From the NCBI GenBank assembly GCA_021814355.1, contig JAKAIJ010000171.1, positions 1-5,851 on the forward strand: a stretch of DNA of 5,851 nucleotides, in the 5' to 3' direction. The position numbers and the translations under genes were made by a program. This document shows positions 1 through 5,303 of the stretch, piece after piece (the first letter of the stretch is position 1; each line of letters begins with the position of its first letter). Below the pieces are notes generated by a model, which was given only the letters and a program-made list of their open reading frames with translations, had not been told where the DNA came from and did not search any database. The DNA is from Acidobacteriota bacterium (lineage in GTDB: Bacteria > Acidobacteriota > UBA4820 > DSQY01).

Positions 1-1
1 G

Positions 2-799
2 CGCGGCCTGTTCGCGCCGCTCCGCCCGGCCCTCCAGAAGGTGGGCCTGCCCGGCCTCGTCACGCTGGCGCTGCTGCTTGCGCTGCTCATCCTGCTCGCC
101 TTCCTGCCCCGCCTCCGGCGCGCCGTGGGGGCTTCGGACTCCCTCTTCGCCCGGGCTTTCGTGGACTGGCTGGACCAGCCGCGCATGGGCGTCGTTCTGG
201 CCTTCCTCTGCACCTATCGAACGGGGGAGTCCTTCCTCCTGGCCATGGTCTACCCCTTCCTGAAGGAGCTCGGCCTGAGCCAGGCCCAGTTCGGGTGGAT
301 CCAGGGCACCTTCGGCGTCGGGGCCTCCATCGCGGGGGCCATCCTCGGCGGCCACCTCATCCGGCGCTTCGACCTGAGGCGGACCATCTGGCCCTTGGTC
401 CTGGCCCAGAACGTGCCCCACCTGCTCTATGTGGTCCTCTCCCTCGTGAACGACCGGCTTCTGCGCCACCCCGGGGCGGGGATCTGGGACCCCTACCCGT
501 ACCAGGTTGGGTTCTTCGTCGTGATGGAGGCCTTCGGGGCGGGGCTGGGGACGGCGGTGTTCATGGTCTACATCCAACGCACCTGCAAGGCGGCCTTCAA
601 GGCGGCCCACTTCTCCATCGCCACGAGCATCATGAACGTCTCGACGACCCTGGCGGGCGTCCTCTCGGGCTTTCTCGCCGCTTCGCTGGGGTACCGGTAC
701 TTTTTCGCCCTGACCTTCTTCATCACCCTCCCCAGCATGGCGCTCATCCCTTTCCTGCCCCACAGGGACGTGGTGCAGGAGGCTCGTCCCGAGACTTAA
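2..799 (+). CDS. AmpG/PAT-like MFS permease, C-terminal part (5' partial)
   Basis: The frame is open from base 2, so the gene begins left of the window. The 265 residues here are the C-terminal half of an inner-membrane permease. They begin with a very hydrophobic helix (LVTLALLLALLILLAFL). Next come YRTGES and a PFLKELGLS segment, a GGHLIRRFDLRR loop, and a helix reading EAFGAGLGTAVFMVYIQ. The end is a small-residue-rich pair of helices (TTLAGVLSGFLAASLGY) and a short polar tail. This order matches the second half of the AmpG / PAT family, where the AmpG equivalent is ENLSGGMGTAAFVAFL. AmpG imports anhydro-muropeptides for peptidoglycan recycling. Family membership looks good; muropeptide as the actual substrate is inferred, and other PAT members carry acetyl-CoA or unknown solutes. 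A GTG at 41 is an internal codon, not a likely start. The TAA stop lies 58 bp from the end of the convergent sulfatase-like gene. Confidence 0.8.
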   Translation, partial: RGLFAPLRPALQKVGLPGLVTLALLLALLILLAFLPRLRRAVGASDSLFARAFVDWLDQPRMGVVLAFLCTYRTGESFLLAMVYPFLKELGLSQAQFGWIQGTFGVGASIAGAILGGHLIRRFDLRRTIWPLVLAQNVPHLLYVVLSLVNDRLLRHPGAGIWDPYPYQVGFFVVMEAFGAGLGTAVFMVYIQRTCKAAFKAAHFSIATSIMNVSTTLAGVLSGFLAASLGYRYFFALTFFITLPSMALIPFLPHRDVVQEARPET

Positions 800-857
800 G
801 GACCTATCCGGACCGGAGGAAACAGGACGCGGCCTCACGGAGCCGGGAGCGCCTCCC

Positions 858-2864
858 TCATGGCGACTTCGCGGGCGGGAGCTTCTCCAGGTCCGAAATG
901 AGCTCCGTCACGTGGCTGCGCGTAGGCTCGTCGAGGTTGCAGTCGAGCGCTCGCCGGAAGAGCCGCAGCGCCTGGTCGTGCTTGTCCGCCTGGAGGTACC
1001 AGGTGGCCATCGTGAGGTAATTCGGACAGTAGTCGGGGAACCGCTTGATCCCCTCCTCGTAAAGCGCCAGGCCCGCCTCGTACCGCGCCCGGAGCATGTA
1101 GATGTCGGCCTCCGCCTTGAGCGTGACGGCGGGGTCCTTGGTGAACTGGAGCGCGCTGAAGAAATCCTTGCGCGTCTCCTCGTCCTTGTCCTGGATCAAG
1201 TGGATCCGCCCCAGCAGGAGGTAGGTCTGGGCGTTGGCGGCTCCCTTGGAGACCGCCCGTTCGAGCAAAGGGATGGCCTGGCTAGGGTCGTTCTTGTCGA
1301 GAAGGTAGGCGGCCAGAGGGTTGAGCGCCTCGGGCGCATCGGGGTTCAGTTCGAGGGCCTTCTTGAAGCAGAGCGCCGCGTCGTCGTTCTTGGAGGTCGC
1401 CACGAAGCAGTAGCCCTTGGCGGTCCAGGCCTCCGCCATTCTGGGCGCGAGGGCGAGGGCGTGGCCCAGCGCCGCCAGCGCCTCGTCGTTGCGTCCCGCC
1501 CGCCGCAGGGTCTCGCCCAGGTCGAAGCGGGCGGAGGGGTTGCCCGGATCCAGCTTCACCGCCTTTTCGTAGAGCGCCTCCGCGCCGCGCAGGTCGCCGG
1601 AGGTGCGCAGCTTCTGGGCCTGGCGCATCATGGCGAGGACCGCAAGGCGCGACTCGGGATCGGGCAGGTTCTTGGCCGAGGGGTCTCCCCCCGGCACCGG
1701 CGCGTATCCGAGTCCTCTCAGGGCCGGGTCCACCGCTCCGGCGGCTTGGCCCCTCTTCAGGTCGGGAATCAGCCCCCGAAGCTGCGAAGCGCCCTCCGGC
1801 GGCGCGGCCGAGAGGTCCTTCGTCTCGCCCGGGTCCGCCTGAAGGTCGTAGAGGCGGTCCTTCGCGCCGCGGACCCACTTGAACCGCCCGTCCGTCACTC
1901 CGGCCAGGGGCATCCAGCGGTAGCTGTCGAAGGGAAGGAAGGTCTCGAGGGGGAACCGGCGCGGCACCGCGGGCTGCGCCTTGGCGGCAAGGTCCACCCC
2001 GTCCGTCTTCGCGAGCGCCACCCCGCTCAGGGCGGCCACCGAGGGGGCGAGGTCCGCCAGGGAGCAGGGCCGGGGCTCCCGGGAGGCCGGCACGCCCGGG
2101 CCCGCCAACAGGAGAAGGGCGCGCACCGTTCCCTGGTAGAGCAGGAGGCCGTGGGTCTCCTCCCCGTGCTCCCCCAGCGCCTCGCCGTGGTCCGAGGCCA
2201 CCGCCACCACCGAGCCCTCGGGCAGCGCCCGCAGCAGGCGGCCCACCTCCGCGTCCACGGCGGCCACCGCCCGGTCGTAGGGCGCGGCGGCGCGGCCCGC
2301 GAAGGCGGGCGGGGAGAGGTACGGCTCGTGCGCGTCGAAGTAGTGGACCCAGAGGAAGAGCGGTTTTCCGCCGGCGGACTCCAGCGCCCGGAGGGCGCGG
2401 TCCGTGACCTCCGAGCCGCCGCGGAGGCCCGCGGGCCCCACGCCGTCGTCGTAGGTCCCGAAGCCGCGGTTGAGGCCGTACCTCCCATCGAGGACCGCGG
2501 AGGCCACCACCGCGTGGGTGCGGTAGCCTGCCCGCGCGAACGCTTCTGCGAGCGCTGGCACCCCCGAGGCCAGCGTCCCGGTCCCGTTGTCGCGGAGCCC
2601 CGTCCGGGACGGGAAGCAACCGGTGAGGATGGAGGCGTGGGCCGGCAGGGTGAGGGGGGCCGGCGCGAAGCACGAGGAGAAGAGCTGGCCCCGGGCCGCC
2701 AGCGCGTCGAGGTTTGGGGTCAGGCCCGCGGGGCCGCCGAGGGCTCCCAGGCGGTCGGCGCGAAAGGTATCGAGCGTGACGACGGCCACCACGGGAGGCT
2801 TTTGGGCGAAAAGAGGCAGGGCGGACAGGATGAACAGCAGGGCGGCCGCGGCGTACCGTCGCAT
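858..2864 (-). CDS. secreted sulfatase-like (alkaline phosphatase superfamily) protein with C-terminal TPR repeats
   Basis: This 668-residue protein starts at an ATG with a strong SD (GGAGGT, 2870-2875, 6 nt away). Residues 1-20 are a signal peptide ending LPLFA|Q, so it is probably exported. Residues 24 to about 360 form a sulfatase/alkaline-phosphatase-type domain. Visible motifs are the metal-site segment VVTLDTFRADRLG (D32), the nucleophile region LTLPAHASILTG (71-82), HYFDAHEPY (174-182) and SDHGEALGEHGEETHG (224-239; D225, H226, H238 likely metal or substrate ligands). At the nucleophile the classical C/S-x-P-x-R is replaced by T-L-P-A-H (T72). Formylglycine formation is therefore not possible there, and Thr may act directly as in phosphoethanolamine transferases. 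True sulfatase activity is thus doubtful; hydrolysis or transfer of a phospho- or sulfo-ester is the safe statement. From about residue 410 to 647 there are roughly seven TPRs (e.g. AEALYEKAVKLDPGNP), suggesting a protein-binding scaffold. The gene lies 70 bp behind ftsX in the same direction and could be cotranscribed. Confidence 0.85.
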   Translation of the reverse strand: MRRYAAAALLFILSALPLFAQKPPVVAVVTLDTFRADRLGALGGPAGLTPNLDALAARGQLFSSCFAPAPLTLPAHASILTGCFPSRTGLRDNGTGTLASGVPALAEAFARAGYRTHAVVASAVLDGRYGLNRGFGTYDDGVGPAGLRGGSEVTDRALRALESAGGKPLFLWVHYFDAHEPYLSPPAFAGRAAAPYDRAVAAVDAEVGRLLRALPEGSVVAVASDHGEALGEHGEETHGLLLYQGTVRALLLLAGPGVPASREPRPCSLADLAPSVAALSGVALAKTDGVDLAAKAQPAVPRRFPLETFLPFDSYRWMPLAGVTDGRFKWVRGAKDRLYDLQADPGETKDLSAAPPEGASQLRGLIPDLKRGQAAGAVDPALRGLGYAPVPGGDPSAKNLPDPESRLAVLAMMRQAQKLRTSGDLRGAEALYEKAVKLDPGNPSARFDLGETLRRAGRNDEALAALGHALALAPRMAEAWTAKGYCFVATSKNDDAALCFKKALELNPDAPEALNPLAAYLLDKNDPSQAIPLLERAVSKGAANAQTYLLLGRIHLIQDKDEETRKDFFSALQFTKDPAVTLKAEADIYMLRARYEAGLALYEEGIKRFPDYCPNYLTMATWYLQADKHDQALRLFRRALDCNLDEPTRSHVTELISDLEKLPPAKSP

Positions 2865-2934
2865 CGGGCACCTCCATGAAAAGTATACCGCGTGCAGGCT
2901 CGCCGCGCGCGGCGCTACGGCCGCGGCGGGAAAG

Positions 2935-3837
2935 TCAATACCGCCAGTGTTCCGAGGAGCCCAGGCTCGAGGCGCCCCCCACCGCGCCCAGCAGCGCGCC
3001 CGTGGCCACGAGGAGGGCCTGGTCCCCCGCCGCGAGGAAGGAGCGGGAGATCCACGTAAGGAACAGGGCGTCGGGCCCCGCGACCCTGTGGAGCGCCGCG
3101 TGGGAAAGCGAGAGCATCGCGAGGGCGAAGAGCCCCGCGAGGAACCCGAGGAAGGCGGCTCCCGCGACGAAAGGCCCGCGGACGCTCATGTCGGTGGCCC
3201 CGATGAAGTGGAGGATCGCGATCTCCTCCCGCCGAGAGAGCGCCAGGATGCGGGTGATGGCGGCGACGGTGAAGACCGCCGCCGCGCCCAGGGCGCCGAA
3301 GAGGATCCAGCCGAGCAGGGTGACGAACCGCGAGTAGGTCCTCAGCCGGGCCACCCAGTCCCAGTCGAAGAGCGCCTGCGCGACGCCCGCCTCCCGCGAG
3401 GCCGCGTCCACCAGCGCCTTCACCTTCGCCAGGTCCACGGGGGACTTGAGGTGCAGGCTGAGGGACGCCGGCAGCGGGTTCTCGCCGCCCTTGAGCCCCA
3501 GGTCCGAGAAGGCCGGGGAGAAGCGCGAGAGGATCTGGAGCGCCTCGGCGGGCGAGACGTAGCGCACGTCGGCCACCAAGGGGTCCTTTTCGTACTTGGA
3601 GGTGAGCTCGCGGATGCGCCCCTCGGGCAGGTCGTCCTCCAGAAAGAGCCGCACCTCGAGGTTCGCCTCCCAGGAGGCCAGAAGGGTGTTCACGTTGTGG
3701 GTCAGGTAGCGCGAGAACCCCAGGACGAAGAGGGAGAGGGCCACCACGAACAGGGCGAAGCCGTGCATGGCCTTGTGGCGCCATACCCCCAGCAGCCCCT
3801 CGATCCCGTAGTAGACCACCGCCCGCAGGAAGTTCAC
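2935..3837 (-). CDS. ftsX: cell division protein FtsX
   Basis: FtsX is the membrane subunit of the FtsE-FtsX complex, which links ATP hydrolysis at the septum to activation of periplasmic peptidoglycan hydrolases. The 300-residue product has the family layout. A short cytoplasmic start (NFLRAVVYYGIEGLLGVWRH) leads into TM1 at about 25-45. An extracytoplasmic domain spans about 46-167, with an EVRLFLEDDL beta segment and the Y-V-S-P-A-E-A-L element usual after TM1. TM2 is at about 171-195, followed by the cytoplasmic SRREEIAILHFIGATD motif (201-216). TM3 is at about 221-245 and TM4 at about 272-292. The GTG at 3837 is chosen because a GGGGGT sits 5 nt upstream and the protein then starts right before the conserved N-terminal helix. 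A GTG at 3876 would add 13 unconserved residues and has no good SD. It lies just downstream of ftsE in one likely transcript. Confidence 0.88.
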   Translation of the reverse strand: MNFLRAVVYYGIEGLLGVWRHKAMHGFALFVVALSLFVLGFSRYLTHNVNTLLASWEANLEVRLFLEDDLPEGRIRELTSKYEKDPLVADVRYVSPAEALQILSRFSPAFSDLGLKGGENPLPASLSLHLKSPVDLAKVKALVDAASREAGVAQALFDWDWVARLRTYSRFVTLLGWILFGALGAAAVFTVAAITRILALSRREEIAILHFIGATDMSVRGPFVAGAAFLGFLAGLFALAMLSLSHAALHRVAGPDALFLTWISRSFLAAGDQALLVATGALLGAVGGASSLGSSEHWRY

Positions 3838-3921
3838 GCCGCACCCCCGTCCGTCCAAAACGGCCGCATCGGGCACGTTCCGCGCCGCCCGGTCCCCTCG
3901 AAGCCCGGCGCCCCCGCGCGC

Positions 3922-4584
3922 TCACTCACCGTCGTCCACCAGCCGCCCATGGTCCAAAAGGATGACCCGTCCGCCGAAGGTGGCGATGAGCCCCTTGTCG
4001 TGGGTGGCCACCACCACGGTCGTGCCCGAGGCGTTCACCTCCTGGAAGAGCCGGATGATGTCGTGGGCGAGCTCCGGGTCCAGGTTGCCCGTGGGCTCGT
4101 CCGCCAGCAGAATCACCGGCCGGTTCACCAGCGCCCGCGCGATGGCCACCCGCTGCTGCTCGCCCCCCGAGAGCTCCTCGGGGAAGGCCGTCATCCGGTT
4201 CTGGAGCCCCACCCAGCGCAGCACCTCGAAGGCCCTCCGCTTGCGCTCCTTCAACGGGACGCCCTGGAGGGTCATGAGCAGGGCCACGTTCTCGTAGACC
4301 GTCCGGGTGGGGATGAGCCGGAAGTCCTGGAAGACCACCCCCAGCCGCCGCCGGAAGTAGGGGAGCTGCCTCGCCGCGAGCGTGTCCAGGTTCCGCCCCG
4401 TCACCAGGATCTGCCCCGACGACGGGCGCTCCTCCCGGATGAGGAGCTTCAGAAGGGTGCTCTTGCCCGCGCCGGAGGGGCCCGTGATGAAGCAGAACTG
4501 CCGGGGGTGGACCGTCAGCGTCAGGTCCTGGAGGGCCGCCGCCTCGCGCCGATAGGTCTTCGTCACGTGGTACAGGCGGATCAT
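3922..4584 (-). CDS. ftsE: cell division ATP-binding protein FtsE
   Basis: FtsE is the cytoplasmic ABC ATPase that partners FtsX at the divisome. All nucleotide-binding motifs are present in the 220 residues: Walker A GPSGAGKST (35-43), Q-loop VFQDFRLI (84-91), signature LSGGEQQR (138-145), Walker B VILLADEPTG (157-166), D-loop NLDP (167-170) and H-loop ATHD (193-196). The start MIRLYHVTKTY, the segment FQDFRLIPTRTVYENV and the length near 220 are typical of FtsE rather than of LolD or other MacB-type ATPases. The ftsX neighbour settles the assignment. The ATG at 4584 follows GGGGAG at a normal distance. A TTG at 4623 in the same frame would add 13 unconserved residues and is less likely. The gap to the chosen ftsX start is 84 bp and contains no obvious terminator. 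Confidence 0.93.
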   Translation of the reverse strand: MIRLYHVTKTYRREAAALQDLTLTVHPRQFCFITGPSGAGKSTLLKLLIREERPSSGQILVTGRNLDTLAARQLPYFRRRLGVVFQDFRLIPTRTVYENVALLMTLQGVPLKERKRRAFEVLRWVGLQNRMTAFPEELSGGEQQRVAIARALVNRPVILLADEPTGNLDPELAHDIIRLFQEVNASGTTVVVATHDKGLIATFGGRVILLDHGRLVDDGE

Positions 4585-4641
4585 CGCCACTCCCCGGGCC
4601 GAGCCCTCCGGCGCACCGCCCAAGTCTACCCCACTCCCCCG

Positions 4642-4660
4642 GCGCCGGAACAGCCGGCGC
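4642..4660. other. 7-bp GC-rich hairpin upstream of ftsE
   Basis: GCGCCGG and CCGGCGC form a perfect 7-bp stem around a 5-nt loop (AACAG). It lies between the divergent ftsE and tRNA-Ser genes, upstream of ftsE. No T-run follows on either side, so it is not a normal intrinsic terminator. It might be a regulator site or an RNA leader structure, or simply a product of the high GC content. Confidence 0.35.
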
Positions 4661-4737
4661 GGAACCCCCGGTCCTTTCCATCGCGAAATCTGGGGGAGCC
4701 GAAAGACCCCTCCGGAGTGAAGACGAGCCGCAGCCGC

Positions 4738-4766
4738 TTGACCGGGAGGCCCCGAAAGATTACGAT
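4738..4766 (+). promoter_or_regulatory. sigma-70-type promoter of tRNA-Ser
   Basis: A -35 box TTGACC (4738-4743) and a -10 box TACGAT (4761-4766) are separated by exactly 17 bp. The mature tRNA begins 10 nt after the -10 box, so the transcript would start almost at the tRNA 5' end. The GC-rich stretch between the -10 box and the tRNA resembles the discriminator of stringently controlled stable-RNA promoters; that regulation is inference. Confidence 0.72.
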
Positions 4767-4775
4767 GACGACCTC

Positions 4776-4865
4776 GGAGAGATGGCCGAGAGGTCGAAGG
4801 CGCCTGACTCGAAATCAGGTTTACGGGAAACCGTAACGGGGGTTCGAATCCCTCTCTCTCCGCCA
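4776..4865 (+). tRNA. tRNA-Ser (anticodon CGA)
   Basis: A complete type II tRNA of 90 nt can be folded by hand. The acceptor stem GGAGAGA (4776-4782) pairs with TCTCTCC (4855-4861), followed by discriminator G and an encoded CCA (4863-4865). The D-arm has the usual serine form GCCGAG...AAGGC. The anticodon stem CCTGA/TCAGG encloses loop CTCGAAA, with anticodon CGA at 4810-4812, reading UCG codons. The long variable arm is a perfect 6-bp stem TTACGG/CCGTAA with a GAAA tetraloop. The T-arm is GGGGG-TTCGAAT-CCCTC with one G-U pair. The gene is divergent from ftsE and has its own promoter. Its 3' end overlaps the first copy of the 66-bp repeat by 6 nt. Confidence 0.97.
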
Positions 4866-4925
4866 GAGGGCTTCTTCGAAGGCATCCCGCACAGGACGTA
4901 GTTGGAGAGGGATTCGAAGGGCGGG
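4860..4925 (+). repeat. 66-bp direct repeat, copy 1 (starts in the tRNA 3' end)
   Basis: This is identical to 5095-5160 except C4888 versus T5123. It begins with the last six bases of tRNA-Ser (CCGCCA) and extends 60 bp downstream. The unit can fold: CCGCC (4860-4864) is complementary to GGCGG (4920-4924), and CTTCGAA (4874-4880) to TTCGAAG (4913-4919), the two right-hand arms being adjacent. It also holds GAGAGGGATTCGAA (4905-4918), an exact 14-nt inverted copy of part of the tRNA T-arm and acceptor (4843-4856). Confidence 0.93.
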
Positions 4926-4937
4926 GGTGTGTCCGTG

Positions 4938-4985
4938 GTTTTCAAGGCGGTGGCGCCAACGGCTTGGCGCCACGCCGTAGAAAAC
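4938..4985. other. long imperfect hairpin between the two repeats
   Basis: GTGGCGCCAA (4950-4959) and TTGGCGCCAC (4964-4973) form a perfect 10-bp stem with a CGGC loop. The stem continues outward as GGC/GCC (4946-4948 with 4974-4976, G4949 bulged). After a small internal loop it continues as GTTTTC/GAAAAC (4938-4943 with 4980-4985). In all 19 base pairs lie within 48 nt. No T-run follows on either strand, so a standard terminator is unlikely. It could be an RNA structure processed with the tRNA transcript, or a recombinase or protein site. Confidence 0.6.
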
Positions 4986-5015
4986 GAGGAAGGGGACCCG
5001 CCCCGGGAACCGTAG

Positions 5016-5062
5016 CTTCCCTTGAAACGCAGTGCCCTCTGGGCACGAGGCTTCTAGGGAGG
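5016..5062. other. nested two-stem hairpin
   Basis: An inner stem GTGCCC/GGGCAC (5032-5037 with 5041-5046) has a TCT loop. It is enclosed by an outer stem CTTCCCT/AGGGAGG (5016-5022 with 5056-5062, one G-U pair). It directly precedes the tRNA T-arm-like sequence at 5063, so it may be the altered anticodon and variable-arm part of a decayed type II tRNA. Whether it is transcribed cannot be told. Confidence 0.4.
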
Positions 5063-5091
5063 GTAGGTTCGAATCCCACCTCTGTCTTCCA
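5063..5091 (+). pseudogene. degenerate tRNA 3' end (T-arm and acceptor-like, ending CCA)
   Basis: GTAGG-TTCGAAT-CCCAC has the form of a tRNA T-arm with one mismatch (A5065/C5077). It shares the 12-nt core GGTTCGAATCCC with the real tRNA-Ser upstream. Twelve nt follow, ending in CCA (5089-5091). A 5' GGAAG at 4988-4992 could pair with CTTCC at 5086-5090, which would give a tRNA-like span of 104 nt with a CTTGAAA loop sequence at 5021-5027 (serine UGA if real). However, the anticodon stem does not pair and no D-arm is recognisable. I read it as the remnant of a second type II tRNA, perhaps serine; a chance T-arm match is possible. Confidence 0.35.
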
Positions 5092-5094
5092 ACC

Positions 5095-5160
5095 CCGCCA
5101 GAGGGCTTCTTCGAAGGCATCCTGCACAGGACGTAGTTGGAGAGGGATTCGAAGGGCGGG
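5095..5160 (+). repeat. 66-bp direct repeat, copy 2
   Basis: This matches 4860-4925 at 65 of 66 positions, with a period of 235 bp. The complementary arms are kept: CCGCC 5095-5099 with GGCGG 5155-5159, and CTTCGAA 5109-5115 with TTCGAAG 5148-5154. Like copy 1 it follows a tRNA 3'-end-like sequence, here with a few extra bases between the CCA at 5091 and the repeat. From 5161 to about 5288 I see no gene, repeat or convincing promoter. Confidence 0.93.
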
Positions 5161-5288
5161 CACTGTACCCGCAAAGGGCGTCTTCCGGACCAGGCTGGGA
5201 GGACCCCCTACGGCGTTTTCTCGATCGACGACAAACTGGCATCGCCCGCGAGAATGTTGTAACCTATCTGCGTTTCATCCCAAGTTGC

Positions 5289-5298
5289 GGAGGAGGGG
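5289..5298 (+). promoter_or_regulatory. strong SD sequence upstream of cas3
   Basis: GGAGGAGGGG lies 5 nt (TTTGC) before the in-frame TTG at 5304. It is the best Shine-Dalgarno match in the region and decides the chosen start. The in-frame ATG at 5334 has only a weak GAAG upstream. Confidence 0.55.
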
Positions 5299-5303
5299 TT
5301 TGC

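Noticed and set aside
845..857. GGGAG/CTCCC hairpin between the convergent genes as a terminator
   Set aside because: Only 5 bp with no T-run.
912..2879. Long (655-codon) + strand open frame antisense to the sulfatase/TPR gene
   Set aside because: Arg/Gly/Val-rich low-complexity product typical of the antisense of a high-GC gene; the - strand frame has a signal peptide, SD, catalytic motifs and TPRs.
2882..2887. -10 box (TATACT on the - strand) for the sulfatase-like gene
   Set aside because: No -35-like sequence at 16-18 bp and no extended -10 TG; it could still be real but cannot be supported.
4623..4628. -10-like TAGACT for ftsE (- strand)
   Set aside because: The -35 at 17 bp is poor and overlaps the 4642-4660 hairpin; too weak to list.
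2587..4836. Very long + strand open frame across ftsX and ftsE
   Set aside because: Charged, repetitive product antisense to two well-recognised genes, and it runs into the tRNA; a GC-rich shadow.
4938..4985. Intrinsic terminator of the tRNA
   Set aside because: The stem is strong but no T-run follows on either strand.
4860..5160. CRISPR array
   Set aside because: Only two copies, 66 bp long with a 169-bp spacer; CRISPR repeats are about 24-48 bp with spacers of similar size.
4760..5174. Small - strand open frames over the tRNA and repeats (products with GFEPTL- or RDSNPR-like strings)
   Set aside because: These strings are the well-known false translation of tRNA T-arms in reverse. They helped to point out the tRNA-like segment but are not proteins.
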